Assembly: GCF_030622045.1 (NCBI RefSeq)
Contig: NZ_CP130886.1
Span: 3,051,557-3,115,556 of the forward strand
DNA from: Planctellipticum variicoloris
GTDB lineage: Bacteria; Planctomycetota; Planctomycetia; Planctomycetales; Planctomycetaceae
DNA: 64,000 nt
Reading direction: 5' to 3'
Under the pieces are notes generated by a model that ran no database searches, had not been told where the DNA came from, and was given only the letters and a program-made list of their open reading frames with translations. This document shows positions 10,126 through 19,454 of the stretch, piece by piece (within the stretch, counting starts at the first letter, position 1; each line of letters starts with the position of its first letter). A program made the translations under genes and the position numbers.

Positions 10126-11946
10126 ATGCTCTCTTCGCAGCTCTTCCATCGGGTATTCGGCGTCTACGCCGGCCTGACCGTGGCTTCATCGCTGATCTTC
10201 GCAGCCATCCTCAGCACGCGCCATCAGAATGTCGTCTACGGTCAGTTGCGTTCGCAACTGCAGTCCGAAGGAAGATTGTTCTCGTCGCTGCTGAAAGACG
10301 ACCTCAACGGGGCGCCGCTCAGCGCAGGATTGAGTCCGGATCTGCAGAAACACTTGCGACAAATGGCGTCGGGAGATGATAGCCGTCTCAGTCTCCTGGA
10401 CGAAGACGGACGGGTGATCTGGTCGTACCGCCCCGCCGACATTGGCTCCGCTCCCATTCCGACCGAAGAACTGCGCTCCGCCGGTTCGACGGGCGAAGGA
10501 TTCGCCATCCGCACTCCCGCGGGAGAATCTTCTCCGATTCTGTTCTATGCCCGGGACCTTCAGACCTCCCCCAGGAAATTCCTGCAGCTCGGCCTGCCGC
10601 TGCAGGAGCGACAGGCGGATCTGGCTGCAATGACGGGCAGCATCATCTGGACGGCGCTCGCGCTCGGCGTCCTGGGCTGCGGAATCACGCTGGTCGTCGT
10701 CGGCCGCATCGTGCGACCGCTGGAACGGCTCACCGAGGCGGCGGCGCAGATGTCCGAAGGGGAGTTCCCGGCGGAGATTCAGATCGAATCCCGGAACGAA
10801 ATCGGCACGCTGGCCCGGTCTCTGAATTCCATGAGTCGACAGCTTTCGGCCCGGATTGCGGATCTGCAGCAGCAGCGGATGGAAGTCGCCGGCAATAAGG
10901 AGCGACTGGAAACGGTCCTCGGAGCCATGGTCGAGGGCGTGATTGCGATCGACGCCGAAGAGACGATTCTCCTGGCGAACACCGCTGCGATCCGCCTGCT
11001 GGATCTCAAGCCGCTGGGTGTCGAGGGCCGCCCCCTCTGGGAAGTCGTCCGGGTGCCGCAGATTTCGCAGCTCGTGCAGCGCACGTTCGTGGAAGAAACC
11101 GTCCAGCGCGTCGAATTCGCCGTCCCGCGGACCCAGGCCATGCTGGCGGTCGCCGCCTCCCGGCTCCCCGGTTCGCCCTGCCCGGGCGCCGTGCTGGTCC
11201 TGCACGACGTCACCGATCTCAGGCGGCTGGAAAACCTGCGGCGCGAGTTCGTCGCCAATGTTTCTCACGAATTGAAGACGCCCCTGACGTCGATCAGCGC
11301 CTATGCCGAAACTCTCCTGGAGGGGGGACTCGAAGATCCGAAGTACAATCGGGAATTCGTCGCTCGGATCCAGGAGCAGGCCGAACGACTCCACGGGCTG
11401 ATCCTGGATCTGCTGCATCTGGCGCGCCTGGAGACCTCCGACGACCAGTCGTTCGAAGTCGTCCCGGTCGACCTGGCCGAGATCGTCGGCGAAAGCATCG
11501 ACGAACACCGCGCGGTCGCGGAAGGAAAGCAGATCGAACTTTCGGCCCCAGCCGAGCCGGGACCGGTGATGGTGCTGGCCGACGCCGACGGACTCCGCAC
11601 CATCATCGACAATCTGCTCGACAATGCTCTGAATTACACCCCCGACGGCGGATCCGTCTCCGTCGACTGGAGGCCGAACGGCGACTGGATCGACCTGATC
11701 ATCACCGATACCGGCGTGGGAATCGCGCGCGAACATCAGGCCCGGATCTTCGAGCGGTTCTATCGTGTCGACAAGGCCCGCTCGCGGGAGATCGGCGGCA
11801 CAGGACTGGGACTGTCGATCGTCAAACACCTGTGCCAGGTCTTCGGCGGTTCCGTCAAAGTTCACAGCCAGATCGGGCAGGGGAGCACCTTCACCATTCG
11901 ACTGGCCGCCGCTCCCGCCGCCACGCCTGCCGTTCCCGGCGTTTGA
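10126..11946 (+). CDS. PhoR-like sensor histidine kinase (HAMP-PAS-HisKA-HATPase)
   Basis: 606 residues from the ATG at 10126 (MLSSQLFHRVFGVYAGL); an ATG at 10060 would add 22 residues. In order: TM1 (about 10-30), a periplasmic sensor of about 150 residues, TM2 (GSIIWTALALGVLGCGITLV), HAMP, a PAS-type domain (ETVLGAMVEGVIAIDAEE), HisKA with the phospho-acceptor in NVSHELKTPLTS (His381), and HATPase_c with N (DNLLDNALNYTPDGG), G1 (DTGVGIA), F and G2 (GGTGLGLSIVKH) boxes. The layout matches PhoR of the phosphate regulon. No response regulator or PhoU/Pst gene is adjacent, so the regulon is unproven. Confidence 0.9.
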   Translation: MLSSQLFHRVFGVYAGLTVASSLIFAAILSTRHQNVVYGQLRSQLQSEGRLFSSLLKDDLNGAPLSAGLSPDLQKHLRQMASGDDSRLSLLDEDGRVIWSYRPADIGSAPIPTEELRSAGSTGEGFAIRTPAGESSPILFYARDLQTSPRKFLQLGLPLQERQADLAAMTGSIIWTALALGVLGCGITLVVVGRIVRPLERLTEAAAQMSEGEFPAEIQIESRNEIGTLARSLNSMSRQLSARIADLQQQRMEVAGNKERLETVLGAMVEGVIAIDAEETILLANTAAIRLLDLKPLGVEGRPLWEVVRVPQISQLVQRTFVEETVQRVEFAVPRTQAMLAVAASRLPGSPCPGAVLVLHDVTDLRRLENLRREFVANVSHELKTPLTSISAYAETLLEGGLEDPKYNREFVARIQEQAERLHGLILDLLHLARLETSDDQSFEVVPVDLAEIVGESIDEHRAVAEGKQIELSAPAEPGPVMVLADADGLRTIIDNLLDNALNYTPDGGSVSVDWRPNGDWIDLIITDTGVGIAREHQARIFERFYRVDKARSREIGGTGLGLSIVKHLCQVFGGSVKVHSQIGQGSTFTIRLAAAPAATPAVPGV

Positions 11947-12015
11947 CCGGAACGCCGCACGAGTTATCTTGTCGGCAAACCAAACTCTGCTCCCGTCGTT
12001 CCGGAACCATGCCGC

Positions 12016-12912
12016 GTGCCTCCTCTCCCTCCGTTGTCCGGTCTGTTGAATGTTCATAAACCGGAAGGCTGGACCTCGCGCGATGTCGTCAATCGCGTTC
12101 AGCGTCTGGTCCGACCTGCCAAAGTCGGACATGCCGGCACGCTCGACCCGCTGGCCACCGGCGTTCTCGTCGTCTGCATCGGGTCCGCCACGCGTTTGAT
12201 TTCCTTCGTCCAGGACTCCCCCAAGCGCTACCGCGGCCGGTTTCGGCTGGGTCTTTCGAGCGACACCGAGGACATCACCGGCAACGTAACTGTGCGGGGC
12301 GACGCCGGGCCGATCCGCCGAGCGGATCTCGAATCCCTCCTGCCGGAATTTACAGGAGAGATCCTGCAGAGACCTCCCGCCTACTCGGCTCTGCATGTCG
12401 CCGGCCAGAGAGCCTACGACCTGGCGCGGGCCGGACAGGCCGTCGATCTGGCGCCGCGGCCGGTCCGCATCGATCGACTCCATCTGAGCGACTTCGCGCT
12501 GCCCGATTTCGAGCTGGAAATCACCTGCGGCAGCGGCACCTACGTCCGTTCGCTGGGACGGGACCTCGGCGAACGCCTCGGCTGCGGCGCGGTCATGACG
12601 GCCCTGGTCCGTGAAGCCGTGGGAGCTTTCGAACTCAGCTCCGCCATCGCAGCCGACCCCCTCGACCTCGACGCCATCAAGGCCGCGCTGGCCCCGTGCC
12701 GGGCCGCTGTCGCCCATCTGCCGTCGGTCACGATTCCCGCCGACGCACTTCTCGCATTGCGGCAGGGCAAGCCGCTGGCGGCCGCTCCGCCGGAACGCTC
12801 TGAGATTGGCCGACAAGTCGCGATCTTGAGCGAGGCGGGAGATCTGCTTGGGATCGCCGAGCGCCTGCCCGATCCGGACCGTCTCCAGCCCAGAATTGTC
12901 CTCGCAGGATGA
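12016..12912 (+). CDS. truB: tRNA pseudouridine(55) synthase TruB
   Basis: 298 residues from a GTG at 12016; no ATG is available in frame. It has SGLLNVHKPEGWTSRDVV and GHAGTLDPLATGVLVVCIG with catalytic Asp44, then KRYRGRFRLGLSSDTED, RPPAYSALHVAGQRAYDLAR and GTYVRSLGRDLGERLGC, all TruB signatures. It isomerises U55 in the T loop of tRNAs. It starts about 70 bp after the histidine kinase and is probably co-directional by chance; the usual rbfA/infB neighbours are absent. Confidence 0.95.
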   Translation: MPPLPPLSGLLNVHKPEGWTSRDVVNRVQRLVRPAKVGHAGTLDPLATGVLVVCIGSATRLISFVQDSPKRYRGRFRLGLSSDTEDITGNVTVRGDAGPIRRADLESLLPEFTGEILQRPPAYSALHVAGQRAYDLARAGQAVDLAPRPVRIDRLHLSDFALPDFELEITCGSGTYVRSLGRDLGERLGCGAVMTALVREAVGAFELSSAIAADPLDLDAIKAALAPCRAAVAHLPSVTIPADALLALRQGKPLAAAPPERSEIGRQVAILSEAGDLLGIAERLPDPDRLQPRIVLAG

Positions 12913-12955
12913 ATTCGCAGGCCCGCCTGCTCCAGACGAGGCAGCGCCGCAGACT

Positions 12956-14383
12956 TCAACCGCTGATCGGAATCACTGCCCCATCGATTCTGGCCCCGGA
13001 CCGGACCGGACGCGACGGAGGCGGGGCATCTTCCGAGGATGAAACGGGCTTGATCCCTTCCGGAATCGCCGGCGCCAGAACCCGCACAGGATAGAGCGCG
13101 TCCGCCGGCGGTTCCGCGATTTCCGGTATCGCAATCGCTGGTTTTGTGGCTGCTGGCTCAGCTCCCTTCGGGAGAACCGCGGGTGCCGCCGAGGCCGCGT
13201 CGGCCCCGGACTTCCCGGCGGTCGCGGGTACGATCTCCGCAGGCTTCGCGTCTGGATTCGCCGGCAGCGCGTTGGGAACCACCGGTTTAAGAACCTCGGC
13301 CTGCTTCGGATAGACCCGTCCGCGGTAGATGATCAGCGAATTCAGCGAGTGATACAGCGGTCCGCACTCGGCCGCCGCCCGACGATTGTCGATCAGGTCT
13401 TTGCTCAGGGCGGCCACCGCCCGTTCCACCCAAGGTTCCTTCAGCCGGCTGTCCGGAAGGCCAGCCGAGAGAAACTCCAGAGTGTGGCCCGTCGTGTTCA
13501 AGCGGGTGTTGAGGTCCAGGGAATAGCCGGGGGCTTTATAAAACTCCGACGAAAACGAACCGTCGGTATTCTGGACCGACCGGGCGATCTCAATGTAGCG
13601 CTTCACCTTCTGGTCGGCGTTCATCCAGGTCCCACGCAGCGGTTGACCTTCCTGCAGGTGCTTGTCGCGAGCGCGGGCGAGCGCGTAGAGCCCGTGATTC
13701 CCCCCGCACGGCGCCGATTCGACCACGGCCCGCGTCTGAATCTCGACGAGCCGCTCGATGCTCCATGCCTCGTTGTACTTGCTCTGCCAGGCCGCGTCAG
13801 TCTTCAGATACTTTGTCAGAGCCCACAGAACCCACGTAATCTCTTCGCGGTCGTTGACGTCCGCCATCGTGTTGCGGAGCATATCTTCGATCGTCACCGT
13901 CGCCGTCCCCGCCTTGAACGAATGCGTCACCGGCAGATCGGACTCGGACAGGAGCGCCAGAAACTGAGCCGGGTGGCCTTCGAAAGCGTACGGTCGCGTA
14001 AAGGGATGGAATTTTCCGCCATACTGTGTCGCCATGATCAGTGGCTGGCTGTCGAATTGCGGATTGCTGGTCGAAATCCACGCGATCGCACTGACTTTCT
14101 GGTCTCCCAGCTTGAGCTGAAAGTCCTTCCGCAGCGCCAGTACCCCGTGAAAAATCTGCCAGGGCGTATGCACATTGGCGGTCAGATAGCGTCGGCTGGT
14201 CACGTCGATCGCCGTGTTGAGTTGCCGGAGGAACTCCTCCGGATTCCCGACCGCAGTCACCCCGGGCACTCCCTGAGGATAGATCGGCGCGGCATCCTGA
14301 GCGCCGGCGACTCCGGCAACCAGGGTGAAAAGCAGCAAAGCCGACCAGCGGCTGAGTGTCGAGACGCGGAACAGCCCCGCCAT
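12956..14383 (-). CDS. Exported alpha-helical protein of unknown function
   Basis: 475 residues from the ATG at 14383, chosen because AAGGGA lies eight bases upstream and the next residues form a signal peptide (LSRWSALLLFTLVAGVAGA). The frame is open further upstream to 14650 but that stretch looks non-coding. The mature part is mainly helical, with motifs such as GTWMNADQKVKRYIEIAR and NTRLNTTGHTLEFLSAGL that recall alpha/alpha-barrel repeat proteins. The last 110 residues are Pro/Ala-rich and low complexity. I do not recognise a family. It lies among other exported proteins, which suggests an envelope or periplasmic job. Confidence 0.65.
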   Translation of the reverse strand: MAGLFRVSTLSRWSALLLFTLVAGVAGAQDAAPIYPQGVPGVTAVGNPEEFLRQLNTAIDVTSRRYLTANVHTPWQIFHGVLALRKDFQLKLGDQKVSAIAWISTSNPQFDSQPLIMATQYGGKFHPFTRPYAFEGHPAQFLALLSESDLPVTHSFKAGTATVTIEDMLRNTMADVNDREEITWVLWALTKYLKTDAAWQSKYNEAWSIERLVEIQTRAVVESAPCGGNHGLYALARARDKHLQEGQPLRGTWMNADQKVKRYIEIARSVQNTDGSFSSEFYKAPGYSLDLNTRLNTTGHTLEFLSAGLPDSRLKEPWVERAVAALSKDLIDNRRAAAECGPLYHSLNSLIIYRGRVYPKQAEVLKPVVPNALPANPDAKPAEIVPATAGKSGADAASAAPAVLPKGAEPAATKPAIAIPEIAEPPADALYPVRVLAPAIPEGIKPVSSSEDAPPPSRPVRSGARIDGAVIPISG

Positions 14384-14827
14384 GCGTCGGTTCCCTTGAC
14401 TGTCGCTGAGCCCCCAACCGCGGGCGAGCGATCTTCCCGATGATGACCACAGCTCCGCCGTGGAGTCGGACTCGTCCGCCGACTGGAATGATTCCGGATT
14501 CTGCAGAAACTGGGCAAACATTTCCACCGCGTCCCGGTTCGTCCATGAATCCGATCGGCCGCGTGGGAACGAATTCCCATCCCCGGAACTGCCGTCGGCA
14601 GCCCGCTTCGCACGGCACGTTCTTCGTCGCGGCTCCTGTCGCAACTGCATGTGACAAAATCGGCATACGACCAGGCGCTACAATCGGAAGAGTCTGCCAG
14701 CGACACAGACCATCGGCCGTAACCATAGTCTGAGAAGCAGGTTACAAACCAGGCAGCACCGCCACAGACAACTCGTGTTCACGGCTTTGTCAGATGGACA
14801 ATGGGAACGCCTTGCATCACCCGCAGT
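14384..14827. other. Intergenic, no feature recognised
   Basis: Gap between two minus-strand genes. The upstream frame of the helical exported protein remains open over part of it, but composition and lack of a ribosome-binding site argue against coding. No hairpin or repeat seen. Confidence 0.3.
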
Positions 14828-16390
14828 TTATGCACCATCGGGGGGTGGGACCGGCACTTCCAGCCGCTGCAGGACGCCCTGTCGCTCTATGTCGAGCTGA
14901 AGAGGGCTGGCGGACTCGCGCAGCCATTGATTCAGCGTCGACACGGGTGGAACCGGTCGCCCGTTGAATCGGACCAGCAGATCGCCGGCCAGCAAACCCG
15001 CCCGCGCCGCCGGCGAATCGGGGACCACCCCCCAGACGATGGCGCACCCCGGGACCGCAGGGTCGTACTGCCACGACAACCCGACCCGCACCGCATCACC
15101 ATCCAGATTCCCCGAGAGCGGGATGTCCTCGCTCTTGCCGTTCCGACGGACCACAAGCTGGATCGGCGAGCGCGCGACCTGAATCGCCGTTCGGAAATCT
15201 TCGATGCTCCCCCCAGACCAGCCCGTCAGGCGGACAATCTCGTCTCCCGCGAGCAGACCGATGCGGGACGCCGCCGAGTTCGGATTCGCACGCGTGACGA
15301 GCACTCGTCCCGCTTTTGCCGATTCCGGATCCCAGGTAATCCCCAGCCGGATTTGTGGGGTCGGCTTCCGTTCGGACGGTCGATAAGCCGCCGCCTGTTC
15401 GCTGAAACTCTCGCGCCGGAACTTCGGCAACTCGGTCGCATTGGCCGCGGACTCTGCCAGACAGGCGACCAGCTCGGCGACGCGACGCATGCCATCGTAG
15501 TTCAGCTTGTCGGCGTCGTCAGAGGGCGTGTGATAGTCCCGATGCTTGCCCGTGTCGAAGTGGATGGTCGGAATCGACGCCCGGTAGAACGACCAGTGAT
15601 CGCTGTCCGAGGTCACCGCATCCTCCAGCGACAGCCAGAGCTTCGGCCCGCGGTTGGCTTCGGCCAGTTGCAATCGCAGCCCCGCCGCCGAGCGCCAGCC
15701 CATCACGATCACTTTGTCGTCCCGCAGGCGGCCGACCATATCGGTATTGATCACCAGCCGGATCTTTTCGCGCGGCACGGTCGGCGAGCCCGCCCAGTGC
15801 GCCGAACCATACAGGCCGCTCTCCTCGGCGTCCCAGAAGGCGAAAACAACCGTCCGCGCCGGCGGTGGATTGAGGGCGCTCAAGGCGTCGGCGACTTCGA
15901 CGAGGACCGACACGCCGCTTGAGTTGTCGTCGGCCCCGTTATGAATCAGGCCGAATGGTCCGCGACTGTTGTTCGCGTTCCCGTAGCCGACATGATCGTA
16001 ATGCGCACCGATTACGATGACTTCGGACTTCCGTGCGGGATCGGCCCCCGGCAGCACGGCGAGCACGTTTCGCCAGTCCGAGCCGAACTCCTGCGTCCAG
16101 CCCCCCCGATCCCCGCCCGGCTTCACCGGCAGCTTCTTCAGCTCTGTCTGCAGGTAAGCCGCGGCGGCCTTCCCGCCCCGCGCCCCCGCTTCCCGGCCTT
16201 CCAGACTGTCACTGGCCAGCACGCTGCAGCGCTGTTTCAAGTCTGGAAGCGTGATCCGCTCCAGCGCCCCGACGATGCTGACGACCGGCCGATCAGCCGC
16301 CGCCGGGGCATCCTCGCCGACCGCCGTTCCGCACCAGCAGACCACGAACAACAGCAGACCAGGCGTTCGAAGCGTCCGGGAGGTTGACAT
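14828..16390 (-). CDS. Secreted M28-family metallopeptidase with two PDZ domains
   Basis: 520 residues with an N-terminal signal peptide (LRTPGLLLFVVCWCGTAVG). The M28 domain occupies about residues 60-340: VIVIGAHYDHVGYG and HNGADDNSSGVSVLVEVA hold zinc ligands, VVFAFWDAEESGLYGSAHW the catalytic Glu region, and further ligands lie in VINTDMVGRL and HRDYHTPSDDADKLNY. Two PDZ repeats follow (LGITWDPESAKAGRVLVTRV-like and VGLSWQYDPAVPGCAIVWGV). The family comprises aminopeptidases; in planctomycetes such proteins probably degrade peptides in the periplasm or outside. The PDZ pair may bind substrate C-termini. Confidence 0.9.
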   Translation of the reverse strand: MSTSRTLRTPGLLLFVVCWCGTAVGEDAPAAADRPVVSIVGALERITLPDLKQRCSVLASDSLEGREAGARGGKAAAAYLQTELKKLPVKPGGDRGGWTQEFGSDWRNVLAVLPGADPARKSEVIVIGAHYDHVGYGNANNSRGPFGLIHNGADDNSSGVSVLVEVADALSALNPPPARTVVFAFWDAEESGLYGSAHWAGSPTVPREKIRLVINTDMVGRLRDDKVIVMGWRSAAGLRLQLAEANRGPKLWLSLEDAVTSDSDHWSFYRASIPTIHFDTGKHRDYHTPSDDADKLNYDGMRRVAELVACLAESAANATELPKFRRESFSEQAAAYRPSERKPTPQIRLGITWDPESAKAGRVLVTRANPNSAASRIGLLAGDEIVRLTGWSGGSIEDFRTAIQVARSPIQLVVRRNGKSEDIPLSGNLDGDAVRVGLSWQYDPAVPGCAIVWGVVPDSPAARAGLLAGDLLVRFNGRPVPPVSTLNQWLRESASPLQLDIERQGVLQRLEVPVPPPDGA

Positions 16391-16610
16391 GCGGCGCGAG
16401 ATCCCCGGAGGAGCCGTTTCCCACCGCGGAGACCGGCCCGACGCCGTGTGCGGTATTTCCCGGGATTATCTCCGGCCCCGATTGCCGCGGCAACCGTGCC
16501 GGAATCTGCTCTGCCGGATCGCCGACGACCTCCGGGCCGAACACGGCCCGATTCCGGCCTTTCCCGGACGACAGTCGACGTCTCCGCCTAGATCCAACAG
16601 GGCGGGGCGG

Positions 16611-17075
16611 CTACTTGCGAGTCAGCGACTTTTCTTCCGACTTGAGGAAGAGGTCGAACATGACTTCTTCTTTCGTCACTTCGACGAGGTGCGGCGATTG
16701 TCGCGGATCGCTATGGGGATACGGTATCAGCTCCTTTCCGTCCGCCCCTCCCGTCTGGCTCCCCGCCGGGATTGGCGAACCATCCTGCATCACCATCTTG
16801 GAAACCACGATGCGATAAGGCCCCGTGGCGGCTCCGACGCTCCCATCCGAAGTCTTCAGCGAAAAATTCCCGTCGGCGTCGGTATGCCCCCAGGAAGGTT
16901 GCGGCTGCTGACTCTTGAGCGGAATAAACACGATCGACGCGTCCGCCAGCGGCTGCCCGTCCATATTCGCCGTGCCGCTCACAAAAACGAGCTCGATCTT
17001 CGGCCCTTTCCGACCGCACCCGGACGCCAGAATCAGCAGTGCAATCGACAGCCAGCAACCCCACGTGAACCGCAC
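16611..17075 (-). CDS. Lipoprotein with carboxypeptidase-regulatory-like domain
   Basis: 154 residues from a GTG at 17075, selected because AAGGAGGGG lies immediately upstream and gives an ideal lipoprotein signal (WGCWLSIALLILASGC, lipobox LASGC). The longer open frame to 17183 lacks such support. The body contains VSGTANMDGQPLADASIVFI and TDADGNFSLKT, the transthyretin-like pattern typical of the many small planctomycete lipoproteins encoded next to DUF1559 pseudopilins. That is its setting here: it is 236 bp downstream of the pseudopilin gene on the same strand. Its function is unknown. Confidence 0.78.
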   Translation of the reverse strand: MRFTWGCWLSIALLILASGCGRKGPKIELVFVSGTANMDGQPLADASIVFIPLKSQQPQPSWGHTDADGNFSLKTSDGSVGAATGPYRIVVSKMVMQDGSPIPAGSQTGGADGKELIPYPHSDPRQSPHLVEVTKEEVMFDLFLKSEEKSLTRK

Positions 17076-17311
17076 ATCCCCTCCTTCGCATTGAGTCCTT
17101 GTTGTCATTCGCAGTCGTTGCACCAGAAGGCCTCGCGGGAGGCGATCGCCCCCCGCAGAAACCAACCGCCAATGCTCGATCACGCCGGCAGCTCAGAGCT
17201 TTCGATCCAGAGGGCAGGGAATCGCCTCCGGGGTTCCCGCTCAGACGATCTGGAACTTCACAAATCCCGCTCACTGCCCTCGCGTCTCAAAGTCCAGTCG
17301 GCGACCAGGCT

Positions 17312-18340
<1,029 letters not shown>

Positions 18341-18827
18341 TTGCGATCGCCCCCCCCTCAAAACGAGTCCGCACAACCCAGGATAAAACCCCTTGAATCC
18401 GACGCGGAGCACTCGCGCCGATCATGATTTCGAGCCAGCCGATCGACAGAGCCGTGCGAAGAGGCGCGCCGACCCGCGCAAACCCCGAAGGCCACGGCAG
18501 CCTTTTCTCGAAGCCCTGAATGAATGTCCGCATTCCGCCCGGCGGTTCGCGGCGCAAGCTCGCCGCATTCAGACCGAGCGATTTCGATGAGCGTCCCGAA
18601 GACGAACGCAATATGTTGAGGTGAGTCGTCGCAAGAAATGCGACACAAGGAATCTCCGAATTCCGGGCCAATTCCCCTCACAATTCTGGAATTCTCGCAA
18701 CCCGCGTTCGCAGAGCAGGTTGCGCCGCATTTCAGACAGTCCGCCCGTAATTGCCGGGGGGAATTCACCGCACACTGGGAGATACCCTGAGACGCGTTCT
18801 TGATTTCGTCGCCAAAGGTCAGTCGAA
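18341..18827. other. Divergent intergenic region, likely promoters
   Basis: 487 bp between the minus-strand pseudopilin and the plus-strand sigma factor. Promoters for both are expected here. The right half is less G+C-rich than the genes around it, but no unambiguous -35/-10 pair or inverted repeat was identified. Confidence 0.3.
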
Positions 18828-19376
18828 ATGTCTGATCCTGTCTCAGCGCCCCCGCGACCCGACTTCGCCCGGTTGCTGGTGCAGCATGACCGGGCCGTGC
18901 TCCGTTACATCATGACCTTCATCCCTCGACGGGATGATGCGGAAGAAGTGCTGCAGCGCACGGCCACGGTACTCTGGGAAAAATTCGAGGAATACGACGC
19001 AGCGCGAGAGTTCCTCCCCTGGGCGCTGCGCGTGGCTTACTTCGAAGTGCTGACGTTTCGAAAAGAAGCCGCCCGAAGTCGGCTCGTCTTCTGCGAGGAT
19101 GTCATCGAGAAGCTGGCGGAAACCCGCCAAGGCGAGTGCCCGATTCTCGAAGCCCAGCAGAGTGCGCTTCAGGAATGCCTGGCGAAGCTTACCGGCGACT
19201 CCGCAGCGCTCCTGCGACGCCGCTATTGCGACTCGCAAACCGTCCCCGAACTGGCGGCCGAATCGGGCAAAACGGCCAAATCGCTGTATCGCAGGCTCGA
19301 TCGGTTGCGCGAACTGATTGCCGCCTGCGTCGAACGACGGCTGGCCTCGGACGGTATCCTGAAGACTGCAGACTGA
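18828..19376 (+). CDS. ECF-type RNA polymerase sigma factor
   Basis: 182 residues. Region 2 is seen in HDRAVLRYIMTFIPRRDDAEEVLQRTATVLWEKFEEYD, with the FLPWALRVAYFEVLTFRK segment following. Region 4 is a helix-turn-helix (LLRRRYCDSQTVPELAAESGKTAKSLYRRLDRLR). It belongs to the planctomycete/verrucomicrobial ECF group whose genes are followed by a FecR- or LamG-type membrane protein, as here (78 bp downstream). That neighbour is the natural candidate for its regulator. Confidence 0.9.
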   Translation: MSDPVSAPPRPDFARLLVQHDRAVLRYIMTFIPRRDDAEEVLQRTATVLWEKFEEYDAAREFLPWALRVAYFEVLTFRKEAARSRLVFCEDVIEKLAETRQGECPILEAQQSALQECLAKLTGDSAALLRRRYCDSQTVPELAAESGKTAKSLYRRLDRLRELIAACVERRLASDGILKTAD

Positions 19377-19379
19377 ATT

Positions 19380-19418
19380 CGCGATGGTTCCGGCGCCGCG
19401 CCCGCCGGAACCATCGCG
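19380..19418 (+). terminator. Perfect 15-bp hairpin after sigma factor
   Basis: CGCGATGGTTCCGGC (19380-19394) pairs exactly with GCCGGAACCATCGCG (19404-19418) across a 9-nt loop, beginning three bases after the sigma-factor stop. There is no T tract. It could attenuate transcription into the FecR-LamG gene or protect the sigma-factor mRNA end. Confidence 0.5.
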
Positions 19419-19454
19419 ACAGAATTATGAAGAAACCGCGAACGAAAGTGCGAC

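Noticed and set aside
10186-12816. 876-residue open frame antisense to the histidine kinase and truB
   Set aside because: Both plus-strand genes carry full catalytic motifs; the antisense frame has none.
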